Part shown: in pieces, positions 1 to 5,641 of the stretch
How the letters are laid out: every line of letters begins with the position of its first letter
Numbering within the stretch: position 1 is the stretch's first letter
NCBI GenBank assembly: GCA_029256485.1
Contig: JAQSXU010000208.1
Location: 1 to 6,245, forward strand
Source of the DNA: Clostridiaceae bacterium
GTDB taxonomy: Bacteria; Bacillota_A; Clostridia; Clostridiales; Clostridiaceae
Direction of reading: 5' to 3'
Length of the DNA: 6,245 bases
Translations under genes and position numbers: made by a program
Notes under the pieces: generated by a model
Seen by the model: only the letters and a program-made list of their open reading frames with translations
The model's database searches: none
What the model was told of the DNA's origin: nothing

Positions 1-617
1 GCATAACTGGTTTTTCCTGCCTTAAGAATTCCAGAATATTTATGTACATGGCCTAATGCCACATAGTCCATTTGGCTTTTTTCAATTTCATCCTTAGTGA
101 TGGGATTATAAATACTTGTTTTGCCATTTGAAACTAAATCACCATGAATTACACATATATTTGCAAAATCATCATCACATAAAGCCTGTCCAAGCATGCA
201 ATGAGTTTCAGAGTTATTCAAAAATGCTGCTCCCCAAATTCTAACCTGCAAATCCTCTAATTCAACAAATTCCATTTTATCTCTAAAAATATATACATTC
301 TGTGGCCACTGCTTTGTTCTATAATCCGAATCTATTGTATAAGGATCGTGATTTCCTGGAGCAATAAATACTTTTGTAGAATTTATCTTTTCAAAGGATT
401 TTATTACAAAACTGCTTATGTCAACAGGTATGTCAATTTCCTCAAATAAATCCCCTGCTATCATTAATATTTCTACTTTCTCTTTCTGACACATTTCAAT
501 AATAGTATTGAAGGTTCTCATTAATTCCTGCTGCCTTATTTTTGACTTTTCAGGTATGGAAGAAAATACAGATCCTATATGTAAATCCCCGCAATGAATA
601 ATTTTAACTGGTCTCAT
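1..617 (-). CDS. SbcD/Mre11/YhaO-like metallophosphoesterase (DNA repair exonuclease family), C-terminus outside window
   Basis: Reading leftwards from ATG at 617, 205 codons stay open to the window edge, so the protein is partial (N-terminal part only). It starts MRPVKIIHCGDLHIG and shows the ordered metal-binding motifs of the calcineurin-like phosphoesterase fold: GDLH (residues 10-13), GDLF (55-58), GNHD (88-91), HGD (158-160) and GHVH (189-192). This order is typical of SbcD/Mre11 nucleases and of the Bacillus YhaO type, which use two metal ions to cut DNA. In many Firmicutes such a gene is followed by an SMC-like ATPase partner (SbcC or YhaN), which here would lie beyond position 1; that is inference. 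The start is supported by GAGGTG at 625-630, 7 bases upstream. A separate promoter lies at 656-684. Family assignment is firm; exact substrate and subfamily are not determined. Confidence 0.9.
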   Translation of the reverse strand, partial: MRPVKIIHCGDLHIGSVFSSIPEKSKIRQQELMRTFNTIIEMCQKEKVEILMIAGDLFEEIDIPVDISSFVIKSFEKINSTKVFIAPGNHDPYTIDSDYRTKQWPQNVYIFRDKMEFVELEDLQVRIWGAAFLNNSETHCMLGQALCDDDFANICVIHGDLVSNGKTSIYNPITKDEIEKSQMDYVALGHVHKYSGILKAGKTSY

Positions 618-655
618 TAATAAACACCTCAACTTAGCTGTGATTTTTTATGTTA

Positions 656-684
656 ATTATACTTTATTATTTTTTTTACAACAA
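656..684 (-). promoter_or_regulatory. Sigma-A-like promoter of the metallophosphoesterase gene
   Basis: On the minus strand a perfect TATAAT (656-661) is preceded, after a 17-base A-rich spacer, by TTGTTG (679-684), which keeps the TTG of the -35 consensus. Transcription would start near 649, leaving a leader of about 30 bases containing the ribosome binding site. The gene is therefore probably transcribed apart from the group ending at the 731-763 terminator. Confidence 0.6.
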
Positions 685-720
685 TACCATTTAATAGAGA
701 AGCATGTAAATATGCCATAT

Positions 721-763
721 AAAAAAATAAGAAGCAATGTTTTTTGAGCATAAACATTGCTTC
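721..763 (-). terminator. Rho-independent terminator after the SHOCT-protein gene
   Basis: GAAGCAATGTTT (731-742) pairs perfectly with AAACATTGCTTC (752-763), a 12-bp stem with a 9-base loop. On the minus strand it is followed by TTATTTTTTT (721-730). It starts 14 bases past the stop codon of the small gene at 777-968 and closes the three-gene group to its right. The plus-strand tail is poorer in T, so it acts mainly leftwards. Confidence 0.85.
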
Positions 764-776
764 TATTTAAAATAAA

Positions 777-968
777 CTATTTATTTTTTAATATTAAATC
801 TCTTTTTCTCATGTACTCCTCATCATCAATTTCACCTTTGGCAAATCTCTCCTCCAGTATCTTTAATGCGTTATTCTTTGAACCTAAGCCCTTAAAGTCT
901 CCATTTTGCAAATTACCGCTTAAAGCATATATTGCAAAAGCAATTAAAATTATAAATATAATCATCAT
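777..968 (-). CDS. Small membrane-anchored SHOCT-domain protein
   Basis: The predicted protein has 63 residues. Residues 2-16 (MIIFIILIAFAIYAL) form one hydrophobic helix, followed by a short Gly/Asn-rich linker. Residues 34-60 (ALKILEERFAKGEIDDEEY and on) match the SHOCT motif, a short helical module found at the ends of many small bacterial membrane proteins and thought to mediate oligomerisation. The C-terminal part is presumably cytoplasmic. An in-frame ATG at 1004 would add 12 residues, but it has no ribosome binding site and lies upstream of the start point expected from the TATAAT at 1007-1012. The ATG at 968 is preceded by GGGAGTGAG at 973-981 and is preferred. Its upstream region shares an element with the two genes to the right. 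The cellular role is unknown. Confidence 0.8.
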   Translation of the reverse strand: MMIIFIILIAFAIYALSGNLQNGDFKGLGSKNNALKILEERFAKGEIDDEEYMRKRDLILKNK

Positions 969-972
969 AAAT

Positions 973-981
973 CTCACTCCC
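973..981 (-). promoter_or_regulatory. Ribosome binding site that fixes the SHOCT-protein start at 968
   Basis: GGGAGTGAG on the minus strand, with its GGGAG core 8 bases before the ATG at 968. A second ATG follows directly at 965. The upstream ATG at 1004 has no such site. Confidence 0.7.
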
Positions 982-1006
982 TGCGTAATCTTTAATTTAT
1001 GCATTT

Positions 1007-1040
1007 ATTATATTACTAAATTGTGGGGGAATTATGAAGA
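1007..1040 (-). promoter_or_regulatory. Promoter of the SHOCT-protein gene with shared TCTTCATAA element
   Basis: On the minus strand TCTTCATAATT (1030-1040) lies exactly 20 bases, counted from the end of TTCATA, before TATAAT (1007-1012). No good TTGACA-type -35 box sits at 17 bases. The same element with identical spacing occurs before the 1066-1368 gene and the NlpC/P60 gene. The layout also fits the published Bacillus sigma-E pattern (ATA, 16-18 bases, then CATACAAT-like) moderately well; the -10 here would read AATATAAT. Confidence 0.5.
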
Positions 1041-1065
1041 CTATAAATAATTATTATAATTTAAT

Positions 1066-1368
1066 CTATAGTTTTTTCATTTCCAGTGGCTTTTCCTCAC
1101 TTACATTGTGATTTTTATTATCACAACAGCTAGATTCTTTCTTTCCCCCCAACATCATTGGCAGCATAGAAAGCATCATTATTGGGCATAAAAATGGGAC
1201 AACCCTAGCCAATACTCCCCCGGTGCTGGGACTAAACCTGGATATAACTGGCAGCAGTCCAATAATTACTATAGGCAGGCCGCAGCAAAGTATCATATGA
1301 AGCAGGTGCTTTATAGGATTGTGTTTACTGGTTGAATGTTTTTCATGGTTTTCTTCACGACAATTCAT
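1066..1368 (-). CDS. Small Cys/His/Met-rich membrane protein, two predicted helices
   Basis: The 100-residue protein starts at ATG 1368 with GGAGGA five to eight bases upstream. The N-terminal 24 residues carry five His (8, 11, 16, 21, 24) and Cys3. Hydrophobic segments lie at about 22-43 (with Cys28-Cys29 in ILCCGLP) and 51-74 (with Cys61 in FLCPIMM, and Met 64, 65, 68, 71, 72). The tail is hydrophilic and has another Cys pair (81-82) and His87. The paired Cys, Cys-Pro inside a helix, and clustered Met and His resemble metal-handling membrane proteins, but I do not recognise a named family with certainty and metal binding is inference. The gene lies between the NlpC/P60 gene and the SHOCT gene, with no strong terminator on either side, so partial co-transcription is likely in addition to its own promoter. 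Confidence 0.75.
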   Translation of the reverse strand: MNCREENHEKHSTSKHNPIKHLLHMILCCGLPIVIIGLLPVISRFSPSTGGVLARVVPFLCPIMMLSMLPMMLGGKKESSCCDNKNHNVSEEKPLEMKKL

Positions 1369-1404
1369 ACTTATTCCTCCAATATTCTTTTATATTTTAG
1401 TAAT

Positions 1405-1438
1405 ATTGTACTTTATTAATATAAAGATTTTATGAAGA
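1405..1438 (-). promoter_or_regulatory. Promoter of the Cys/His-rich membrane protein gene with shared TCTTCATAA element
   Basis: On the minus strand TCTTCATAA (1430-1438) is followed, 20 bases after TTCATA, by TACAAT (1405-1410). The spacer contains a perfect 6-bp inverted repeat, CTTTAT and ATAAAG (1411-1426). Transcription would start near 1398, giving a leader of about 30 bases that holds the ribosome binding site. It is one of three copies with the same spacing. Confidence 0.5.
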
Positions 1439-1447
1439 AATTCAGCA

Positions 1448-2509
1448 TCACATAACTCTTCTTGCTGTAATATAATCTGACCTGTTATAAGAAGATATCT
1501 TGATAACATCACCTGTTCTTGGTGAATGTATGTACATTCCGTTACCTATATATATTCCCATATGTGTGGGGCTCCCTCCCTGACCGTAGAAAACTAAATC
1601 TCCAGGCTGAAGCTGATCCCTGGGAACACTGTATCCATTATTAATTTGATCATAGGTTGTCCTTCCAAGCTCAATTCCAAAGTGCCTGTATACATACTGT
1701 GTAAAGCCTGAACAGTCAAATCCAGCAGGCGTTGTTCCTCCCCATAAATATGGAGTACCTAAGAAGTTTGATGCATATGCTATTACAGAATTGCTTGACA
1801 CTGATGCAGCACCCCTAGATGGTGTATATTTTGGAACTGAGTTTCTAATATCCTTAACTTGCTTTAATGCATTATTTATTTGAACTGTGTTAACGGTTTG
1901 CTGCTTTTTAGCTTCCTGTATAAGCTTAGCTTGCTCAGCCTTATCAGATTGAAGTTTCTTTAATTTATTTGTATTTTCATTATTTAAAGCAGTAAGCCTT
2001 TTATTCTCTGCAGTTAATTTTTCCTTTTTATTATTTAATTCAATTTGTTTGGATTTTATTTCATTAGTAATTTTTTTATCCATATCTACAATACTTTTTA
2101 CATTTTCGACTCTAGAAATAAAATCGGCAAAGCCTTTTGACTGTAAGATTACATCAATATATCCGGTTTGTCCATTTATGTAAATTGCCCTTATTCTTTT
2201 AGAAAATAGCTGCTGTTCTTTATTAATATCTTCCTGTGATTTACTCAATTCCTTTTCAGCAGCCTTAATTTCCACCTGAGTGCTTTGAATTTGTTTTTTA
2301 TTACCATCAATTTGTGACATTACCTTTTCAATTTGATTATCTAAACTTTCTATATTTTGTTCAAGTTTAAAACTTTTATCCTGTGTACTTGTCTGTAATA
2401 CATTTGTTCCGCTATTAATGTTTTCAGATGCTGGTGCAGCAAATACTGGACTGTTAACAGTAGTTGTTATAACAGCTGAACAAATTAAATATTTTAGTTT
2501 TTTATTCAT
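1448..2509 (-). CDS. Secreted NlpC/P60 peptidoglycan endopeptidase with N-terminal coiled coil
   Basis: The 353-residue protein begins with a signal peptide (positive MNKKLK, hydrophobic core, likely cleavage near VFA-A at 23-25). Residues about 46-223 form a long charged coiled coil of the PcsB/CwlO type, including the conserved-looking RIRAIYINGQTGYIDVIL segment (105-122). After a Ser/Pro linker, residues about 239-353 are an NlpC/P60 domain with the catalytic Cys266 in FDCSGF, His316 in PTHMGIY and His328 as the likely third residue; PGDLVFY (302-308) is also typical. Such enzymes cut the D-glutamyl to diamino-acid bond in peptide stems of the wall, and the coiled coil usually restrains the enzyme or receives a signal from a membrane complex such as FtsEX. 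Activation by FtsEX is inference here. AGGAGG sits 8 bases before the ATG. Its promoter carries the shared element. Confidence 0.93.
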   Translation of the reverse strand: MNKKLKYLICSAVITTTVNSPVFAAPASENINSGTNVLQTSTQDKSFKLEQNIESLDNQIEKVMSQIDGNKKQIQSTQVEIKAAEKELSKSQEDINKEQQLFSKRIRAIYINGQTGYIDVILQSKGFADFISRVENVKSIVDMDKKITNEIKSKQIELNNKKEKLTAENKRLTALNNENTNKLKKLQSDKAEQAKLIQEAKKQQTVNTVQINNALKQVKDIRNSVPKYTPSRGAASVSSNSVIAYASNFLGTPYLWGGTTPAGFDCSGFTQYVYRHFGIELGRTTYDQINNGYSVPRDQLQPGDLVFYGQGGSPTHMGIYIGNGMYIHSPRTGDVIKISSYNRSDYITARRVM

Positions 2510-2536
2510 TGCGCCTTCCTCCTAATAGTTTTCCAT

Positions 2537-2570
2537 ATTGTATCATTCTTTTGTGTAGAAATTATGAAGA
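2537..2570 (-). promoter_or_regulatory. Promoter of the NlpC/P60 gene with shared TCTTCATAA element
   Basis: On the minus strand TCTTCATAATT (2560-2570) is followed, 20 bases after TTCATA, by TACAAT (2537-2542). The 11-base element is identical to the one before the SHOCT gene. The -10 context GATACAAT matches the Bacillus sigma-E -10 consensus CATACAAT at 7 of 8 positions, with ATA 18 bases upstream. An activator-dependent sigma-A promoter would explain the same facts. The element directly follows the terminator stem of the upstream gene. Confidence 0.55.
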
Positions 2571-2617
2571 TAAAAGCACATATTTCTAAAATTTTATTTA
2601 GAAATATGTGCTTTTAT
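2570..2617 (-). terminator. Perfect 21-bp hairpin terminator after the lipoprotein gene
   Basis: The arms 2570-2590 and 2597-2617 are perfect reverse complements over 21 bp, with a 6-base loop (2591-2596). On the minus strand the right arm ends in GTGCTTTTAT and runs on into a T-rich stretch, as in a rho-independent terminator whose T tract is partly in the stem. It begins 20 bases beyond the lipoprotein stop codon. The plus-strand side ends in GGCGC, so leftward termination is favoured. Confidence 0.75.
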
Positions 2618-2637
2618 GGCGCTTGGTCTATTTATTC

Positions 2638-3660
2638 TTATAAATTATCCTTAGCAAATTTCAGTACAGATTTTACATCTTTATTATTTCCTGACTTATT
2701 AAGTTCATCATCAAATTTCTTATTGCTTATAAATTCTTTTCCCTTTTGCAAATAAATGCTGCTGATACTGGTAAAGGATGATGAAGTGCTGCCCTTTGCC
2801 TGATAAGCCGCTATTATCACTATATCCTTCAATCCGTCATTATTTACATCAGTAAAACAAATTGCGGTTATGTCATTAAACATACCCTTTTCATTTCCAT
2901 AAAAATCAGGAAATTTATATAAAACATTATTGTTATTGTCAACTAAATAAAAATTCGCATTATCGTTGGCATTTTCTCTCTTAAGTCCTGAAATAAACCT
3001 TACATCTCCAAAGTTTTCTAAATTTATGGAAAAGCACTGATTGCCTATAACCTGCAGTCCGCCGCTTTTCAAATTATTTAATGTGCTGCTAACCTTAGTG
3101 GTGCTTTTAATAAGGGTAAATGTGCCCTCTCCAATACCCCAAAGATTATTTTTACTGCTTTTTGAGTTATAATTTATTGTTAAAATTACTTGATTTCCTT
3201 TAAAATCCAGTTTTATTTCACCGCTGTGTCCCCAATTATCTTCTTCAAAATTGTATATGAATTTATTATTTTCAATTTTACCATGAATCTCAACACTTGC
3301 AATATGAGTAAGATTTTCTGTAGAATTACCAATCTGCCCTTTTACATTGCCATCCTTGTCTACATTTAATACAGTAACAATGCCATACTTAAAGTCATTT
3401 TTTAAATTGCTTTCAGTTACCCAGGTTCCGCTTAAGCTTGAATAATTTACCTTATCATTGGATTTACCGGAGCTTTCCACATCTGTTTTTTTTGTTTCAG
3501 TATTACTGGTCGCATCAGCGTTTTGTGTGATTACGTTTTCGTTCGAAGTATTTTTCAATGGTTGGTCTTTATTTTGACTGTTACTGCAGGCTGTAGCATA
3601 AATGCTTACAATCAGCATAGAAATTAATGCAACTTTTTTTCTCCAAATTTTTTTGTTCAT
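2638..3660 (-). CDS. Predicted lipoprotein with beta-rich domain and Ca-loop-like C-terminal region
   Basis: The 340-residue protein starts with a lipoprotein signal: MNKKIWRKK, a hydrophobic core, then YATAC with Cys25 as the probable lipidation site. Residues 26-72 are a polar Asn/Ser/Thr/Lys linker, as expected for a surface lipoprotein. Residues about 73-186 contain alternating beta-type stretches beginning SLSGTWV, loosely lipocalin-like. Residues about 198-309 contain DVNNDGLKDIVI (271-282), a D-x-N-x-D-G calcium-loop motif as in VCBS/FG-GAP or EF-hand-like repeats. I do not recognise a named family. The ribosome binding site is GGGGT, 8 bases before ATG. The gap to the lipid kinase gene upstream is 31 bases with no terminator, so the two are probably co-transcribed. 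A strong hairpin follows the gene. Its role is unknown; it probably acts on the outer face of the membrane. Confidence 0.85.
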   Translation of the reverse strand: MNKKIWRKKVALISMLIVSIYATACSNSQNKDQPLKNTSNENVITQNADATSNTETKKTDVESSGKSNDKVNYSSLSGTWVTESNLKNDFKYGIVTVLNVDKDGNVKGQIGNSTENLTHIASVEIHGKIENNKFIYNFEEDNWGHSGEIKLDFKGNQVILTINYNSKSSKNNLWGIGEGTFTLIKSTTKVSSTLNNLKSGGLQVIGNQCFSINLENFGDVRFISGLKRENANDNANFYLVDNNNNVLYKFPDFYGNEKGMFNDITAICFTDVNNDGLKDIVIIAAYQAKGSTSSSFTSISSIYLQKGKEFISNKKFDDELNKSGNNKDVKSVLKFAKDNL

Positions 3661-3691
3661 ATTTAACTACCCCTATTAAAAATATTTAATT

Positions 3692-4570
3692 TTATGGTAT
3701 TATAAACTTTATTCCCTTTGGAATTATCTCAAATGTGAAATTCTTTTTCTTTATTATTTCTCCATCTATATTTACTGCAATTTCGTCCTTAGAATTTATA
3801 GTCACTTTCTTACCTTTATAAAAGGTAACTTCCTTAATTAGTTCATGTTGTCCCTTAATGAGCTTTGGAAACAGCATCAGCATTCTTAATTTACTTAACT
3901 TATCAATGGCGCAGATATCAAATAATCCATCCATGAGATCTGCATTAGGAGCCACTCTCATACCACCGCCGTAATATCTGCCATTTGCTATAGCCAGTAA
4001 AGTATTTTTTATTTTTATTTCCCTGCTGTCAATTATCATTTGAATGTTTTTATACTTATATATTATTACTGTAATAATTGCACTTATTATATATGCCATT
4101 TTGCCTGAAATAAATGGGCATTTTTTTATATTTTTTGCATTATCAGCAACTTCAGCGTCAATTCCTATGGATGAAATATTGATAAAATATCTATCATCTA
4201 TTTTGGCTAAGTCCATAGTCTTTATTTTCCCATTTATAGTATCCCTTATGACATCTATAGGCGGTTTGTCTTTATATGCACTTTTAACAAAATCATTTCC
4301 GCTTCCGCTGGGAATAACTCCAAGACAGCTTTCACTATTAGCCATTCCATTTAAAACTTCATTTAGTGTACCGTCTCCTCCAACAGCGTATATTCTATAA
4401 TTATCTTTCTTTACATAATTTCTCACTAATTCAGTAGCATGTCCCGCTCTTTCCGTTATTTCAATTAAAAACTTTTCATTGGTATCCTTAAATGCTTTTT
4501 CAATTTCTGGTATTAATTTAAGGGCTTTTCCTTTTCCAGCCTTGGGATTTATAATAAATAAATGCTTCAT
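3692..4570 (-). CDS. Diacylglycerol-kinase-family lipid kinase (YegS/BmrU/DgkB type)
   Basis: The 292-residue length is usual for this family. Family motifs appear in order: INPKAGKG (7-14), the nucleotide-binding GGDGTLNEVLNG (64-75), PSGSGNDF (87-94), SIGIDAEV (134-141), GGGMRVAPNADLMDGLFD (201-218) and the C-terminal NIDGE (267-271), whose acidic residue is the expected catalytic position. Members use ATP to phosphorylate a lipid such as diacylglycerol at the inner face of the membrane, recycling it towards phospholipid or lipoteichoic acid metabolism; the substrate cannot be read from the sequence. The hydrophobic stretch 159-171 may help membrane contact. The start is ATG 4570 with AGAGGT 6 bases upstream. 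It is first in a likely operon with the lipoprotein gene 31 bases downstream. Confidence 0.93.
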   Translation of the reverse strand: MKHLFIINPKAGKGKALKLIPEIEKAFKDTNEKFLIEITERAGHATELVRNYVKKDNYRIYAVGGDGTLNEVLNGMANSESCLGVIPSGSGNDFVKSAYKDKPPIDVIRDTINGKIKTMDLAKIDDRYFINISSIGIDAEVADNAKNIKKCPFISGKMAYIISAIITVIIYKYKNIQMIIDSREIKIKNTLLAIANGRYYGGGMRVAPNADLMDGLFDICAIDKLSKLRMLMLFPKLIKGQHELIKEVTFYKGKKVTINSKDEIAVNIDGEIIKKKNFTFEIIPKGIKFIIP

Positions 4571-4615
4571 ATAATTACCTCTTTCGTAAAAGTCATTGAA
4601 ATTGTCCCATATACT

Positions 4616-4621
4616 ATTATA
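4616..4621 (-). promoter_or_regulatory. -10 box of the lipid kinase-lipoprotein operon
   Basis: Perfect TATAAT on the minus strand, 45 bases before the kinase start codon. The best -35 candidate is weak (GTTAAA, 3 of 6 matches, 16-base spacer), so only the -10 box is called. Transcription would start near 4609. Confidence 0.45.
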
Positions 4622-4821
4622 CGCAAAATTAAAACTTTTTAACGTCTTTTAAAAACTTATTGATGTTATAATTATCATACAATAAAATTATATTAAATGG
4701 AATTCATTATTTTTTTTGAATTGATGCTCCAGCTAAGAAGGCACCATGAAATATATCTTTCGGATCCTTGAAAAACAAGTGCTGAAAAAAGAAAACTGTT
4801 ATAAGACATCCAGTTCAATAT
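4622..4821. other. Intergenic stretch without a convincing gene; possible short relic
   Basis: Between the kinase promoter and the MerR terminator I see no gene with a start and ribosome binding site. On the minus strand 4814 to 4707 is open for 35 codons without an ATG and ends DPKDIFHGAFLAGASIQKK and a TAA stop. This reads more like the tail of a protein than random AT-rich sequence does, but it could be chance. A plus-strand reading frame from 4746 runs through the terminator and into the antisense of the MerR gene, with no ribosome binding site. Confidence 0.3.
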
Positions 4822-4857
4822 TAAAACAAAGGAGGATATATATCCTCCTTTGTTTTA
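4822..4857. terminator. Long palindromic, probably two-way terminator at the end of the MerR gene
   Basis: The sequence is a perfect palindrome, arms 4822-4839 and 4840-4857, with GGAGGATAT and ATATCCTCC at the centre and AAAACAAA/TTTGTTTT at the base. The MerR stop codon TAA (4855-4857) lies within the stem. In both directions the distal arm ends in TTTGTTTT followed by more A/T, so it could work on either strand. Only a minus-strand gene is present to use it. Confidence 0.85.
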
Positions 4858-5619
4858 TTTATTCATTCCTGTATATATTAGAACAGAATCCCTTAAAAAT
4901 GCTGCTGTGCCAGGTTGTTCTTTATCATAATAAGCTGTAAATCTGGCATCATCAACATACATTTGAGCAAGTCCAGCATGGGCTTCTTTTGAATAGCTGG
5001 GCCAGGTATAGCATAACCATTGTCGGTGTAAATCAGCAGCCTTTTGTGCAAGCTCACCTGCTGGGTCACCAGTTGCAAATGCACTTTTTAAAGTTTCAAG
5101 TACCTGGTTACCTAACTTTTCAAATTCATCAAATTGTTCTTTAGTCATATTCTTGAATTTCTTATTTGACTTTTCAACTTGCTCATCCCCATATTTTTCT
5201 CTTATTTCTTCACCATATTTTTTCTCATTTTCGTCTATGAGCTTTTGCTTAAAGCCTTTAAATTTTTCACTATCAGTCATTATAATTCTCCCTTCTGATA
5301 CCCCTAAGGTTTTATCAATATTTTCAATTAGCAGATCTAATTGTTGTCTTTTTGCCAGAAGCTTTTCACGGTGTTCTCTCAGTGCTTTATTGCCGTCAAA
5401 AGTTGATGAGGTAACTATAAGCTTTATACTATCTAAGCTTACACCAAGTTCTCTGTAAAAAAGTATCTGCTGTAATCTATCAACTTCATTCTGGCCATAA
5501 ATGCGATACCCCGAAGAATTAATTCTTGCCGGCTTAAGAATTCCAATTTCATCATAATATCGCAGGGTTCTTGTACTGACTCCCGCTATTTTACTTAATT
5601 TTTGCACTGTATATTCCAT
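4855..5619 (-). CDS. MerR-family transcriptional regulator with TipAS ligand-binding domain
   Basis: The preferred start, ATG 5619, gives 254 residues, close to TipA-type regulators. Residues 1-70 are a MerR winged helix: VQKLSKIAGVSTRTLRYYDE, then ILKPARINSSGYRIYG and a helix pair with FYRELGVSLDSIKLI. Residues about 77-105 form the dimerisation coiled coil. Residues about 117-250 match TipAS, the helical domain that binds thiopeptide antibiotics in Streptomyces TipA, including LHRQW and MYVDDARFTAYYD. The protein has one Cys (203, in WLCYTW); whether it can trap a ligand covalently, as in TipA, is open. A TTG at 5637 would add six residues but would place the ribosome binding site inside the coding region. 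The promoter indicates self-regulation. No obvious efflux or resistance target gene is adjacent; the ligand is unknown. Confidence 0.92.
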   Translation of the reverse strand: MEYTVQKLSKIAGVSTRTLRYYDEIGILKPARINSSGYRIYGQNEVDRLQQILFYRELGVSLDSIKLIVTSSTFDGNKALREHREKLLAKRQQLDLLIENIDKTLGVSEGRIIMTDSEKFKGFKQKLIDENEKKYGEEIREKYGDEQVEKSNKKFKNMTKEQFDEFEKLGNQVLETLKSAFATGDPAGELAQKAADLHRQWLCYTWPSYSKEAHAGLAQMYVDDARFTAYYDKEQPGTAAFLRDSVLIYTGMNK

Positions 5620-5624
5620 GTTCT

Positions 5625-5632
5625 CACCTCCT
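5625..5632 (-). promoter_or_regulatory. Ribosome binding site that fixes the MerR start at 5619
   Basis: AGGAGGTG on the minus strand, 5 bases before ATG 5619. It excludes the in-frame TTG at 5637, which would begin upstream of this site. Confidence 0.85.
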
Positions 5633-5641
5633 GACAATATA

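Noticed and set aside
618..776. Possible regulatory RNA in the gap before the metallophosphoesterase gene
   Set aside because: The gap is fully explained by the upstream gene's terminator, a sigma-A-like promoter and a short leader; no riboswitch-like structure was seen.
757..1050. Plus-strand reading frame of 97 codons
   Set aside because: Antisense to the SHOCT gene, begins inside the terminator hairpin and has no ribosome binding site.
1041..1070. AT-rich inverted repeat after the Cys/His-rich gene (CTATA and TATAG)
   Set aside because: Short, nearly pure A/T and lacking a T tail; expected by chance in this base composition.
1411..1426. Inverted repeat CTTTAT-TAAT-ATAAAG as a terminator for the NlpC/P60 gene
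   Set aside because: The stem is only six A/T-rich pairs with no T tail on the minus strand; it lies inside the promoter spacer of the next gene and is too weak to call a terminator.
4044..4400. Plus-strand reading frame of 118 codons
   Set aside because: It lies wholly antisense to the lipid kinase gene, whose family motifs are unambiguous; the frame is a by-product of AT-rich codons.
4746..4940. Plus-strand reading frame of 64 codons
   Set aside because: It has no ribosome binding site, runs through the 4822-4857 terminator and then becomes the antisense of the MerR gene.
5153..5458. Plus-strand reading frame of 101 codons
   Set aside because: Antisense to the MerR gene, Phe/Ser/Leu-rich as expected of the reverse of a Lys/Glu-rich coiled coil, and without a ribosome binding site.
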